DNA of 64,000 nt, from contig NZ_SHKW01000001.1 of the NCBI RefSeq assembly GCF_004217555.1, positions 248,001 through 312,000 on the forward strand, in the 5' to 3' direction. The notes beneath the pieces were generated by a model, which had not been told where the DNA came from, searched no databases, and saw nothing but the letters and a program-made list of their open reading frames with translations. This stretch comes from Edaphobacter modestus. Lineage in GTDB: Bacteria; Acidobacteriota; Terriglobia; Terriglobales; Acidobacteriaceae. The position numbers were made by a program, and so were the translations under genes. This document shows, piece after piece, positions 35,593 to 45,671 of the stretch (positions are counted from its first letter, which is position 1; each line of letters begins with the position of its first letter).

Positions 35593-36756
35593 CTAGTGGG
35601 ACCGGACGGGAAAATCATGCGGGGTGAGGCCGGGAACGATCTGATGGAGTATATCGGCTCCCTGCGGGTTCAGATGGCGGCCGTAGGCGTAGTACGCGGC
35701 GCAGGCTCCCTCAGCCGAGACCATGGTCGCACCGAGCGGATGCTGCGGATCGCAGAGCGTGCCAAAGGCCGGACAATCATGCGGCTTTTTGATCCCGCGA
35801 AGGATTTCACCGCTGAGGCATATCTCAGGCTCGAGCGTGCAGATCCCGGTCACATCAAAAAGCTTTTCGGCGTCGTGGCGAAAGAACTCGTCGCGCAAAC
35901 GATAGCCGCTCATTGGGATGCTTCCGATACCGCGCCACTGGCGATCGCCGACCTCGAAGACCTTGTCGATCAGCCGCTGTGCCGGCAGATTGCCCTGGCG
36001 ATCGAGTATGCGAGAGTACTGGTTCTCGACCGCAGCACGCCCTTCCTCCAACTGCTTGATCGTCATCAGCACACCCTGGAGAATATCGATCGGCTCGAAT
36101 CCGGTGATAACAATAGGGACGTGGTGTCGCGCGCAGATGGGATCGTACTCGCTGTATCCCATCACAGCGCAGACATGGCCAGGGCCAAGGAAGCCCTGCA
36201 CCCGATTGCCGGAAGCACCGAGGATGGCTTCGAGCGCCGGTGGCACCAGGACATGCGAGACCAGCAACGAAAGATTGTTCACCTGCTCTTCGCGGGCTCG
36301 CCAAGCGAGCATCGCGTTGGCCGGAGCTGTGGTTTCGAAGCCGATAGCGAAGAAGACGACCTGCTTGTCGGGATTGGCGCGGGCGATCTTCAGGCAATCG
36401 AGTGGCGAGTATACGATGCGTACATCTCCGCCGAGTGACTTGATCGAGAAGAGGTCGCCATCGGAGCCGGGCACGCGCAGCATGTCGCCGAACGAGCAGA
36501 AGATCACATTGGGTAAGCGCGCGATGGCATGCGCCTTGTCGATCATCTCAAGCGGCGTGACGCAGACCGGACAACCTGGTCCATGCACAAGTTCGACACC
36601 TTCCGGCAGAAGATGATCGAGGCCGTTCTTGACGATCGAGTGGGTCTGGCCGCCGCAGACCTCCATCAAAACCCAGGGCCGCGTCTGAACACGTCGAATT
36701 TCGGCAACGATTTTCGCAGCGATTTCTCCGTCGCGATACTCATCGAGATATTTCAT
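35593..36756 (-). CDS. hypD: Hydrogenase maturation protein HypD (Fe(CN)2CO assembly)
   Basis: 387 residues, usual length. Conserved features: [20 protein letters not shown] (Cys that holds Fe), [56 protein letters not shown] and the [4Fe-4S]-binding C-terminal cysteines around [21 protein letters not shown] and [11 protein letters not shown]. With HypC it is the scaffold on which CN and CO are attached to iron. It overlaps hypC by four bases. Confidence 0.96.
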   Translation of the reverse strand: MKYLDEYRDGEIAAKIVAEIRRVQTRPWVLMEVCGGQTHSIVKNGLDHLLPEGVELVHGPGCPVCVTPLEMIDKAHAIARLPNVIFCSFGDMLRVPGSDGDLFSIKSLGGDVRIVYSPLDCLKIARANPDKQVVFFAIGFETTAPANAMLAWRAREEQVNNLSLLVSHVLVPPALEAILGASGNRVQGFLGPGHVCAVMGYSEYDPICARHHVPIVITGFEPIDILQGVLMTIKQLEEGRAAVENQYSRILDRQGNLPAQRLIDKVFEVGDRQWRGIGSIPMSGYRLRDEFFRHDAEKLFDVTGICTLEPEICLSGEILRGIKKPHDCPAFGTLCDPQHPLGATMVSAEGACAAYYAYGRHLNPQGADILHQIVPGLTPHDFPVRSH

Positions 36757-37070
36757 TTAGGAGGACCTCCAGGGTTCATCCAGGCGGGGTAAGCTGGTAT
36801 GTCCGTCCCGGGAATCTCGTCGACAACGGGGGACTCAAGCTCGGTCAACTGATCGAGATCCTTTAATGCCTGGTAGGTGCGTTCCGCTTCGGCTGCATCA
36901 ATGCGGCTGATCGCAAAGCCAACATGAACCAGGACATATTCGCCGCTCTGAGTCTCCGGTACGTACTCCAGACAAGCTTCGCGAACGATGCCACCGAATT
37001 GGACTTTGGCCATGAGGAGGCCGCGTTGGTCATAGACACTTACAACTTTGCCGGGAATTGCCAGGCACAT
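36753..37070 (-). CDS. hypC: Hydrogenase maturation chaperone HypC/HupF
   Basis: 105 residues from ATG 37070, preceded by GGAG at six bases; the open frame to 37169 runs inside hypF. It starts [12 protein letters not shown] with the essential Cys2, followed by [19 protein letters not shown] and [20 protein letters not shown]. The C-terminal ~20 residues ([18 protein letters not shown]) extend beyond the usual HypC core. It binds HypD and the large-subunit precursor. Confidence 0.94.
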   Translation of the reverse strand: MCLAIPGKVVSVYDQRGLLMAKVQFGGIVREACLEYVPETQSGEYVLVHVGFAISRIDAAEAERTYQALKDLDQLTELESPVVDEIPGTDIPAYPAWMNPGGPPK

Positions 37071-37080
37071 GTCAGTCTCC

Positions 37081-39420
37081 TCAACGCAACAACTCATTTG
37101 CGATGACGGCTTGGCCGAGTGCAATTCCGCCGTCGTTCGCGGGCACCATCGCGTGTAAGAATACTCCAAACCCCAAACGGCGCAACTCCACAGTTGTAAG
37201 TCCCAGCAGAATATGATTTTGAAACACCCCTCCGCTCAGGCAGACGCGGTCCAGTCCGTCACTCCTGCGGATGCAGCAACATACCTCGACGATTGCGGCG
37301 CTGAGCGTGTTATGGAAGCAAGCGGAGATCTCGTTTACCCGCCGGCCCCTGGCAAGATCTCTGATAATCGCAGACACGGTGGGACGAAAATCGACCACGA
37401 CGGGCTCACCTTGCTGCAGTTCATATTCGTAACGATCGGTGATACTCCGATCTACCGCCATCTCTAGCGCAATGGCCGCCTGCCCTTCGAACGTGACCTC
37501 GGAGTGCATCCCCAATAGCGCTGCTATGGCGTCGAATAGCCGCCCGCACGAAGAGGTCTGCACTGTTTGAATACGGCGCGATAGCATGGCATCCACAAGG
37601 TTGAACTGTTTGATAGGAACATCTCGAAAACAGGCAAGCTCGTCAGGAATCCGACCGCCAAAAGAATCTCGGAGGTAGCTTAGAGCCATGCGCCAGGGCT
37701 GACGTATCGCCGCATCGCCGCCAGCAAGCGGCACAGCGCGGATATGGGCGCGGCGCTCGAAACCGGCGAGATTTGCAACAAAAAATTCACCACCCCAGAT
37801 AGTGCCATCGGGACCAAGCCCGGTGCCGTCCATTGCAACACCGATGACATTTCCATTGAGGCGATTTTCCGCCATGCAGCTAGCTATATGCGCATGATGA
37901 TGCTGTACGGCAAATCTGCGATCGATGCTGGAGGCGAGCGCCATGCGTGTGCTTCGGTAGCCAGGGTGCAGATCGTGTGCGATGGCCCTGGGCGTAACCT
38001 TGAAGAGGTGTTTCATCTTCTCCAAGGTCTCTTCGAAGAAGCACATGGTTTCGTAGTTTTCGAGGTCGCCGATATGCTGACTCAAGATGGCGTGCGTGCC
38101 TCGGGTGAGGCAGAACGTATTCTTAAGTTCGGCCCCTACTGCCAAGACCTGCTCCAACTCGATCCCCAGATCAATGGCCTGTGGCACGAAGCCTCGAGAA
38201 CGGCGCAGGACACGTTCGCGCCGCTCGAAGATGCGGACCACAGAATCGTCCACGCGTGTGGCAATGTCCCGATTATGGAGGAGGAACCAGTCGGCGATGC
38301 CTGATAAACGTTCGAGCGCTTCGATGTTTGAGACGACGATCGGCTCCTCGCTGAGATTGCCGCTTGTCATGACGAGGGCGCCGAACTCCGGTGGTGATCC
38401 CGGCGAGTCACTGAAGAGCAGGTAATGCAGCGGTGTATAGGGGAGCATGATGCCGAGTGTGTTGTTTCCTGGGGCGACGGCATCTGTCGGGCTGGCCGCC
38501 TCCGAATCCTTAGATGACAAACGGGGCAGAACCACGATGGGCCGGCGCGGATGCTGCAGCGTGGATGCGTCGTCTGACGAAACCGCGCAAATGTTTCTGA
38601 TACTTTGCAAATCGCGTGCCATCAGGGCAAAGGGTTTCAGAGGACGGCGTTTGCGTCTGCGCAGCTCAGTGACAGCAACGTCGTTGCTCGCATCACAAGC
38701 AAGCAGAAAACCGCCCAGTCCTTTGACGGCGACGATCTTGCCCTCCCTGAGGAGTTGCCTTACCTTGCGGATCGCGGGGAGAGAATCCTTATCGTGAAAG
38801 GAACAATCTTCTGGATTGGATCCGCTAGGGGCAAGACACAGCGATGGTCCACAGATTGCGCAAGCGTTTGGCTGAGCGTGGAAGCGTCGATTGCCCGGGT
38901 CGCTGTACTCCGCCTTACATGCTTCGCACATGACGAAGCCGGACATCGTTGTCTTCGCGCGATCGTAGGGTATGTCCTGGACTATGGTGTAGCGCGGACC
39001 ACAATGTGTGCAATTTGTAAATGGATATCCGAAGCGTCGATTGGATGGATCTCCGAAGTCATTCCAGCACGCGTCGCAGGTGCCGGCATCTGGAGTGACA
39101 AGGGCAAATTCACCGAGCGCCTCCTGGCTCTCCAGAATGTCGAAGCTGGTTTCTCCCACGGTCTCCATTTCAGCGACGGTCAGCTCAAGAATCTCAGCGA
39201 GCCGCGGAGAATTGGGGCGCAGATCATCGATAAACTTACAAACCAGCGCGGCGCTACCCTCGATTTCTATCGTCACGCCGGAAGAAGAATTGAAGACGAA
39301 GCCAGTAAGCCCGAGTGATGTCGCAAGCCTGTAGACGTACGGGCGAAAGCCTACTCCCTGGACGATGCCGCGAACGTGAAGTTGACGTCGAGTCTTCGAG
39401 TTTGAATGGAGTGGTGGCAT
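37081..39420 (-). CDS. hypF: Carbamoyltransferase HypF
   Basis: 779 residues. Domains in order: acylphosphatase ~12-100 (LHVRGIVQGVGFRPYVYRLA), two zinc fingers ~115-190 (CDACWNDFG, CTHCGPRYT, CEACKAEY, CAICGPSL), YrdC-like ~205-390 (AVKGLGGFLLACDASND, LPYTPLHYLLFS, MTSGNLSEEPIV) and a Kae1-like carbamoyltransferase domain ~410-779 (HDLHPGYRST, VQHHHAHIASCMAENRL, VAMDGTGLGPDGTIWGGEF, CLSGGVFQNHILL). It converts carbamoyl phosphate and ATP to carbamoyl-AMP and passes the group to HypE Cys. It is the first gene of the operon; no clear ribosome-binding site precedes ATG 39420. Confidence 0.95.
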   Translation of the reverse strand: MPPLHSNSKTRRQLHVRGIVQGVGFRPYVYRLATSLGLTGFVFNSSSGVTIEIEGSAALVCKFIDDLRPNSPRLAEILELTVAEMETVGETSFDILESQEALGEFALVTPDAGTCDACWNDFGDPSNRRFGYPFTNCTHCGPRYTIVQDIPYDRAKTTMSGFVMCEACKAEYSDPGNRRFHAQPNACAICGPSLCLAPSGSNPEDCSFHDKDSLPAIRKVRQLLREGKIVAVKGLGGFLLACDASNDVAVTELRRRKRRPLKPFALMARDLQSIRNICAVSSDDASTLQHPRRPIVVLPRLSSKDSEAASPTDAVAPGNNTLGIMLPYTPLHYLLFSDSPGSPPEFGALVMTSGNLSEEPIVVSNIEALERLSGIADWFLLHNRDIATRVDDSVVRIFERRERVLRRSRGFVPQAIDLGIELEQVLAVGAELKNTFCLTRGTHAILSQHIGDLENYETMCFFEETLEKMKHLFKVTPRAIAHDLHPGYRSTRMALASSIDRRFAVQHHHAHIASCMAENRLNGNVIGVAMDGTGLGPDGTIWGGEFFVANLAGFERRAHIRAVPLAGGDAAIRQPWRMALSYLRDSFGGRIPDELACFRDVPIKQFNLVDAMLSRRIQTVQTSSCGRLFDAIAALLGMHSEVTFEGQAAIALEMAVDRSITDRYEYELQQGEPVVVDFRPTVSAIIRDLARGRRVNEISACFHNTLSAAIVEVCCCIRRSDGLDRVCLSGGVFQNHILLGLTTVELRRLGFGVFLHAMVPANDGGIALGQAVIANELLR

Positions 39421-39472
39421 TTAGGAGTCTCAGCATACCTGACTCGTAACTCATGCTTTCATGGAGCGACGC

Positions 39473-40170
39473 TCAACGAGATCTAAAATGACCCCGAACT
39501 CCCAGTACCGCGCCGTTCACTTCTCGAATGACGTGAGAGCGTGGACCAGGGGCGTGGTCGGCAAGAGGCGTATCTTGGAGGCCAACAACTACCAAGCTGG
39601 CGCACTCCGATTGGGCGATCGCGGTAATTACCTCCGCGAGGTTACCAAACTCCACACGTATTCTCACGTTGCAGTAGCGTTCTACGCACGCAATTCGGGC
39701 CGACGATCAGAGTTGGACATATTGCATGATGCAGTATAGATTCTGCAATCGACCCTAGCACCAACCGTTCGAGGCCGCTTGCGCCATGTGATCCCACGAT
39801 GATCAGGTCCGCTTTCTCTTGCACGGCGACTCGATTGATCAGATGCTACCGCATTCGCATATTCAACTACTATCCTGGGCTTCAACTCGTTAAGTCCGGA
39901 TTCAATCAAGACGAGCTTATTCATCTGCTTTTATCAGCGTCTAGACGGGCATCGAGAACTTCTATCGAGACAGGGCGCTGGCGTCGATGCCGTCTACGAC
40001 GAGTGAGGCTGCATGCACCAGGGAGATCTTCGAGCCGAACATCTGGCCGACGGAGATAGCTAGCTTTAGAGCCCGAGCGGCAGGCTTCGAGAAATCGGTG
40101 GCAACGACAATCCGGGTAAAGACGATCTCACGTGTGGCGAGGCCAGATTTTGAGCGATCGCTGAAGCTTT
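39473..40170 (-). pseudogene. Universal stress protein (tandem UspA domain) pseudogene
   Basis: Read on the minus strand across three frames: FTRIVVATDFSKPAARALKL and ISLVHAASLVVDG (start of a UspA domain), IESGLNELKPRIVVEYANAV, then LIIVGSHGASGLERLVLGSI with the ATP-binding GxxGxxG-like loop and ILHHAICPTLIVGP, then the end of a second domain (FGNLAEVITAIAQSECASLV and SHVIREVNGAVLGVRGHFR). Frame breaks fall near 39960, 39830 and 39660, and most of the second domain is missing. It lies immediately upstream of hypF on the same strand. Confidence 0.72.
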
Positions 40171-40368
40171 GGCGCTTGCAAATTCTGGACTCTAAAAACG
40201 AACCTCGCCAGACCAGGGTAACTTCCAGTATCTTGAACTTAGCTGTCTTCCCCCTGCTTATAGTTGTGACGGTCACAGCTTAAGCGGCGCATGACTGGAT
40301 TATGCAATTATTGACTGCTGATCATCCCGATATGTGCAGCATCATTGGATGCCCGAATCATGGGTCCT

Positions 40369-40986
40369 TAGTTGTTTAGTCCCGGCATTTGATGGTGCAT
40401 ACTTTTCAGAGCTTGGAAGGAGGCACTATGGGACAGGTTCTACACCGGAGCGCCACAACGACAGCGGCGCTCCGTGGAGCGATATAACATACTCAAGAGA
40501 GCCTGAGGGTGCTGGCTCGGCGGCATGGCATCAACCCCAAGGCCGTTGCCAAGTGGAGGAAGCGCGACTCGACTGCCGATCGCCGGACTGGGTCAACCAT
40601 CCGAAGTCCACCGTTCTTTCGGTTGAGCAGGAGGCCATCCTCGTTGCGTTTCGTAAGCACACGCTGTTGCCGCTCGACGACTGCCTCTACGCTTTGGAGC
40701 CCACGATTCCCCAGCTGACCCGATCTTCGTTGCACCGTTGTCTGGAACGCCATGGCATCAGCCGTCTACCCGATGTGGAAGGCGATAAGCCCAGGAGGAA
40801 GAAAGCGCTTCTTCTACGACACGCAACAACAACTCAAAGCGCACTTGTCCGACTTCATCGCAGCCTACAACTTCGCCAGCCAACTCAAAACACTACGCGG
40901 CCTCACACCCTACGAAGCCATCTGTAATCTCTGGACCCAAGAACCCACCAGATTTACACTCATCAAATGCCGGGACTAAACAACTA
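40369..40986 (+). mobile_element. Internally deleted IS481-like element with perfect terminal repeats
   Basis: The 26-bp ends match exactly as an inverted repeat: TAGTTGTTTAGTCCCGGCAT... at 40369-40394 and its reverse complement at 40961-40986. Only 618 bp lie between the outer ends, against roughly 1.2 kb expected, and the transposase inside is broken. I could not see a convincing target-site duplication. With intact ends it could still be moved by a related enzyme in trans. Confidence 0.82.
40428..40979 (+). pseudogene. IS481-family transposase, deleted and frameshifted
   Basis: ATG 40428 after GGAAGGAGGCACT. The pieces MGQVLHRSATTTAALRGA, VLARRHGINPKAVAKWRKR (helix-turn-helix), KSTVLSVEQEAILVAFRKH, LPLDDCLYALEPTIPQLTRS and HRCLERHGISRLPDVEGDKP are spread over different frames. 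The text then jumps to the C-terminal part KRFFYDTQQQLKAHLSDFIA and LKTLRGLTPYEAICNLW. Most of the catalytic DDE core is missing, so it cannot transpose by itself. Confidence 0.82.
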
Positions 40987-41104
40987 GCTGGAGCAGGGCT
41001 CTGTACCGGGTCGCTGCTCCAGCTGGATTCTCTACCAGTAACCTGCGTTATGTTTGGAGGAGCGCACACAGCGCCGCAAAAGTAAGGAACCTGTAAGGAG
41101 ATTC

Positions 41105-42810
41105 GTGAAAGAAAGGTTTTCGTCAGCTTCTGTATGGAAGCTGCAGCGGCTGATCTGCATAGCCGCTGCATGCTTCACCGCATCTGGATTTGTTGTGTAT
41201 CAGGCTGCGCTGGCCCAGGAGCATCCGGCGGCCGCATCTGCATCTTCTACTGCCATTGCTAACACGACTTTCCCCATTGGCAGTTCAGATCTGGCGCCTG
41301 CAGCATACGTCCACTACCTGCTCGCTCTGAAGTTCGCGACAGACGGAATCAACCATGAGGCACTTCGCGAAGCTGCTGCAAGCCTTCGTGCACAGCGTGA
41401 GAGCAATCCCGCGGCCGGTCTTGCATTTCAGCTCATCACCGAGCAACGTCAGGACGTGCATATCAAACTATGTTGCCTAACGGCGAACATCGTGTCGGCG
41501 CGTTATAGTGCAGATGGTTCTCGCATCCTCACGGTACTCGATGACAAGACAGTACGCATCTGGGATGCACATACAGGCATGCAGACTGCCGGCCCGATCC
41601 CTCACGAAGATGATGTTCTTGCTGCAGCCTGGAGCGCCGACGGGCGCCGGATTGTTACCAGCTCACGCAATGCGACAGTGTATCTATGGACGCAGCTACC
41701 GGTCATCCTCTACATGCTCCATTCCGAACAGAGAAGCCCCTTTCCACAATCGCGCTCAGTCTGGATGGCCAGAGAGTGTTAGGCAGTGCTGGGACCCAGG
41801 TATATTTGATGAACGTCATGACAGGCGAAGTACTCTCGCCGAAGCCCGCATACCACGACGATATAAACGTCGTTGCCTTCAGCAACGACGGAAAGCACGC
41901 GCTCATTGGCACAAACGATGACATCGCGGATCTCCTGGATCCAATTACGGGCAAACGCCTGCATCGTCTGCCGCAGGGCAACGCGGTCTTCAGCGCGACA
42001 TTCAGCCAGGACAGCCGGTTCGCGCTAACCGGTTCGGAAGATCACACCGCAAAGATTTGGGATACGAATACCGGGGTACAGCAGGGAAGCGCCTTTACGC
42101 AGACTGCACCTATCAGCGATGCGGAGTTTAGCCCGGATGCCACGCGTGTGCTGACTTCGTCCTACGATCACACTGCCCGCGTGTGGGATGCACACACCGG
42201 CCAGGCGCTTACGCATTTGCTGCAGCATAGTGCGCCACTCATCGATGGTGGCTTCAGCTCTGACGCGTCGCTCGTTTTTACCCGCGGGCGTGATCTGTCA
42301 ATCCGTGTATGGAGCGCTGTCACAGGTGAAGCCGTGATGCTGCCCATTCACTACACCACCAACCTGAACGGTGCACAGTTTAGCCCGACCGATCCGGTAC
42401 TGTTGGTCACTATTGGGAGTACTGCCGAAATTTTGGATATGCCTCCGAGCGATCTCGCGCCGGGGTGGTTAGCCGATTTGGCAGAGTTCTCAGGAAGCCG
42501 CTCACGCTTTGCTCAATTTGGCCCGCCAGATTCTTCAGGGATAGAGAAACTCCGTGCCAATCTGCTTGCATCCCAAGCGGACGATCTATGGACGCGGTTC
42601 GGTAAGTGGTATTTCTTGGCACCGAGCCAGCGCGCGGTATCGCCCTGGAGTAAGCTCTCGATGGAGCAGTATATTGATCAACTTATTGCTTCAAATACAA
42701 AGGAATCGCTCAGTTATGCCCGAAAGATTGCCTTTGAGCATCCAGCATGGATGGTGAAGATTGACGCCGCACAGAAAGCTCTCTCCGCCAGAATATCGCT
42801 AACTCATTAG
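41105..42810 (+). pseudogene. Secreted WD40-repeat protein with a single frameshift
   Basis: GTG 41105 after AAGGAG. An export signal (LICIAAACFTASGFVVYQAALA) and a helical region are followed by WD40 blades: ILTVLDDKTVRIWDAHTG, VTSSRNATVYLW, then in the next frame DAATGHPLHAPF, ALTGSEDHTAKIWDTNTG, VLTSSYDHTARVWDAHTG and RGRDLSIRVWSAVTG. The break is at ~41690, where TGGGACGCAGC expected for W-D-A-A reads TGGACGCAGC: one G is missing. Joined, the protein would be about 568 residues. It may be a sequencing error, a recent mutation or a switchable site. Without correction the product stops at 41782. Confidence 0.78.
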
Positions 42811-43244
42811 CTGACAGTCGGTGATGAGGCTAAAACGGTCCACTCACATAAGTGAACCGCGGATATGTCATTCAGATCCTGCCGGCCCGCGTTTATGTTA
42901 ATAGAGTGCGTTCCCTCTCGGTGGAAAGACACAAGGAAGCAAATGTCTGATGGTCATCTTTGTGCTTATATCCCGGACACTTCAGCAGGAACTTCGTACG
43001 GGTTTTATGTGCAATAGTCCGGGATTTAAGCGCAGTGACAATGCAGTTGAATCCCCGGAAAAAGATTGAAAATAAATAGTGTGATTCCCAGAATTGAGTG
43101 CAGTGTGACACCTGTAAGTTCACAACTTTTTGCAATTTGTTGCGTCGTTGTGACATATCGCCCCGGGTTTTCGCTTATTCTTCAATCCGATGGAAGTGGG
43201 CGCTTCTCCTAAAACGTACGGGGCGCCTCTCCGAAAGCGCGCCT
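42811..43244. other. 434-bp intergenic region before the histidine kinase
   Basis: A hairpin at 42836-42859 (CGGTCCACT-CACATA-AGTGAACCG, one mismatch) directly follows the WD40 gene and could end its transcript. The rest is AT-richer and probably contains the promoter of the kinase operon. No further gene is recognised. Confidence 0.5.
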
Positions 43245-44921
43245 ATGTTGAAGTTTCAAGTTCGACGTTGGTCCGAACGCCCACGCATGTTGGTGTTCAT
43301 GCTGGGAGTTATGTTGCCCGCCGCCGGGTTCATCGTGGCCGGTGCATCGTATCTTAGGAACATACAGCGCAACAAGGCCATCGAGGCTGTCATTCAACGG
43401 GAGCATCAACAAGTCCTGGCTATCGCCGAAAAGCGGATTGATGCCCGCGCTTATGATATCGCCGAGGAAGCCAGGGCGAAATTTCCCGATGTGAACCAGG
43501 GCGACAGACTCGAGGCTTTCCTGGTGGCACACCCAGACATTGCCCATGCGGTGCTGTGGGCTGGGAAGGGCCACGTTCAGGGTCAATCTCAGCCCGCTCG
43601 GATGAACGAACCTGCATTTGGTGAAGAAGGCAAGGAGTTCTCATCCATGATCGGGCATTGGTTTGATCCGGAGTCGGAGTCCAAAGACTGGATCGCCAAG
43701 CTGAAGAAGATGGAGGCGAAAGAAGGGAAGCACGTCTACCTTACGGACAATTGGGTATCCAGGGGTGACAAATGGCAGTATCAGTCTCTGGTTCTATTCG
43801 TACCTCGCGGTTCGACTGCGGAGCATCCCGCTCTGGCAGGGTTTGTCTACGATACCGACTATCTGAAAGACAAGTTTTTTCCGCAAGCGCTTAATGACGT
43901 GCTGCCAAATCAGAATCAAAACGATACCCATCCTCAACCAGTGATCATGGTAAGGACTGTAAAGGACCACGCTCCTTTGGCGACTTCGCTGCGTTGGGAT
44001 GGAGGTTCGCCTGAAGTAGAGCGTAGTTTTGAAGGGGTCTTTCCCGGACTGGTTTTGGGAATTAAGCTGCGCGGGACCACGATTGCGAACATCAGCAATC
44101 ACTTTGTGCAGACAGCCTTCCTTATCCTCGGGGCGCTTTCGCTGCTGATGGGTGGAGGGATGCTACTCACCTATCGAAACGTTGCGCGCGAACTTGCACT
44201 GGCGAAATTGAAATCCGATTTTGTCTCTAACGTCTCGCACGAGCTGAGAACGCCTCTGGCGCTCATCCGCCTTTACGCAGAGACGCTGGAACTGGGACGC
44301 ATCTCCAATCCGGGAAAACGCCAGGAATATTACGAGATTATTCGCAAGGAGAGTGAGCGGTTGACCTCCCTGATCAACAATATTCTGGACTTCTCTCGTA
44401 TCGAGTCGGGCAAGAAAGAATACAGCTTCCGCGAAACTGATGTGGCTGATCTGGTGCGGAGCACGCTGGAATCTTATCGTTTTGAAATCGAGCAGGACGG
44501 GTTCCAGTTCGAACAGAAGATCGACAACGATCTGCCACAAGTGTGGGTCGACCGCGAAGCGATTGCGCGTTCACTGCTGAATCTGGTGAACAACGCGGTG
44601 AAGTACTCGGCGACAGAAAAATACCTCGGGGTAAACCTCTACCGGCACAATGGCGGCGTCAATCTTGAGGTCGTCGATCACGGAATCGGCATTTCCGCGA
44701 AGGAGCAGCCCAAAATCTTCGAGAAGTTCTATCGAGTGGGCGATCCACTGGTGCATAACACCAAGGGGAGCGGACTGGGGCTGTCTCTGGTGCGCCACAT
44801 CGTGCAGGCTCATGGAGGTGAAGTTGCAGTTGAGAGCGAGCCCGGCCAAGGCAGCAAGTTCATCATTACTCTGCCGGTGCAGACTGCAGAGGTCCAGCAG
44901 GCGAAAGGGATGTCGGCATGA
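43245..44921 (+). CDS. Membrane sensor histidine kinase
   Basis: 558 residues from ATG 43245 (MLKFQVRRWSERPRM); the open frame from 43098 has no membrane or domain support. Membrane spans at ~14-36 (MLVFMLGVMLPAAGFIVAGA) and ~285-310 (AFLILGALSLLMGGGMLL) enclose a ~250-residue extracytoplasmic sensor region with no domain I recognise. The HisKA box SNVSHELRTPLALIRLYAET has phospho-acceptor His332; the ATPase domain has NLVNNAVKYS, DHGIGISAKEQPKIFEKFYR and GSGLGLSLVRHI. Its stop overlaps the response-regulator start by four bases, so the pair is coupled. The stimulus is unknown. Confidence 0.93.
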   Translation: MLKFQVRRWSERPRMLVFMLGVMLPAAGFIVAGASYLRNIQRNKAIEAVIQREHQQVLAIAEKRIDARAYDIAEEARAKFPDVNQGDRLEAFLVAHPDIAHAVLWAGKGHVQGQSQPARMNEPAFGEEGKEFSSMIGHWFDPESESKDWIAKLKKMEAKEGKHVYLTDNWVSRGDKWQYQSLVLFVPRGSTAEHPALAGFVYDTDYLKDKFFPQALNDVLPNQNQNDTHPQPVIMVRTVKDHAPLATSLRWDGGSPEVERSFEGVFPGLVLGIKLRGTTIANISNHFVQTAFLILGALSLLMGGGMLLTYRNVARELALAKLKSDFVSNVSHELRTPLALIRLYAETLELGRISNPGKRQEYYEIIRKESERLTSLINNILDFSRIESGKKEYSFRETDVADLVRSTLESYRFEIEQDGFQFEQKIDNDLPQVWVDREAIARSLLNLVNNAVKYSATEKYLGVNLYRHNGGVNLEVVDHGIGISAKEQPKIFEKFYRVGDPLVHNTKGSGLGLSLVRHIVQAHGGEVAVESEPGQGSKFIITLPVQTAEVQQAKGMSA

Positions 44922-45640
44922 GACAGCAAGAGAAGGCGAAGGTAACAGAAGCACCGAGACCAGCGAAAATTCTTGTCGTGGAGGACGAGCCCAATATGGT
45001 GGCTGGACTTCGAGACAACTTCGAGTTTGAAGGCTACGAAGTGATTACAGCGGGCGATGGGATCGAAGGCCTTCGGCGAGCGCCGGAAGAGTCTCCCGAT
45101 CTTGTGGTCCTGGATGTCATGATGCCCCGGATGAGTGGACTGGAAGTATGCAAGCAGTTACGCGCTCAACGCGGTTCCATCCCGATCATCATGCTAACTG
45201 CCCGCGGCCAGGAACTGGACAAAGTGGTGGGCCTCGAACTGGGCGCGGACGACTATGTGACCAAGCCCTTCTCAATCCGCGAGTTGCTTGCGCGAGTGAA
45301 GGCCGTTCTGCGACGCACGGCAGTGGTTCCCAAACATCAGGATCAACACTCCTTCGGTAATGTGGAAGTCGACCTGCGCCATCACCGAGTGCTCAGGTCA
45401 GGCAAGGCTCTCGATGTTTCCTCCAAAGAATTCGAGCTGTTGAAGTATTTCATCTGTCATTCTGGTGAAACGCTGAGTCGCGATCGTCTTCTGGAAGAGG
45501 TTTGGGGATACGAGAATTACCCAACGAGCCGGACGGTGGATACGCACCTGGTGCGTCTGCGCCAAAAACTTGAGCCCGATCCCGAACAACCACAGTACTT
45601 TCTCACAGTGCATGGAACAGGTTATCGGTTCGTCGGTTAG
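44918..45640 (+). CDS. OmpR/PhoB-family response regulator
   Basis: 240 residues. Receiver domain ~18-130: ILVVEDEPNMVAGLRDNFEF, phospho-acceptor Asp66 in LVVLDVMMPRMSGLEV, IIMLTARGQELDKVVGLELG and the conserved Lys in DDYVTKPFSIRELLARV. The winged-helix DNA-binding domain ~145-240 has VSSKEFELLKYFICHSGETL, LEEVWGYENYPTSRTVDTHL and LTVHGTGYRFVG. It should be phosphorylated by the kinase just upstream and regulate transcription; targets are not visible. An ~18-residue N-terminal extension precedes the receiver domain. Confidence 0.95.
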   Translation: MRQQEKAKVTEAPRPAKILVVEDEPNMVAGLRDNFEFEGYEVITAGDGIEGLRRAPEESPDLVVLDVMMPRMSGLEVCKQLRAQRGSIPIIMLTARGQELDKVVGLELGADDYVTKPFSIRELLARVKAVLRRTAVVPKHQDQHSFGNVEVDLRHHRVLRSGKALDVSSKEFELLKYFICHSGETLSRDRLLEEVWGYENYPTSRTVDTHLVRLRQKLEPDPEQPQYFLTVHGTGYRFVG

Positions 45641-45671
45641 AGCAACGATCAGAATCTAAAAGGGGTGGAGT

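Noticed and set aside
34605-36438. Two ~340-codon + strand frames opposite hypE and hypD
   Set aside because: Same reason: codon-bias shadows of conserved maturation genes.
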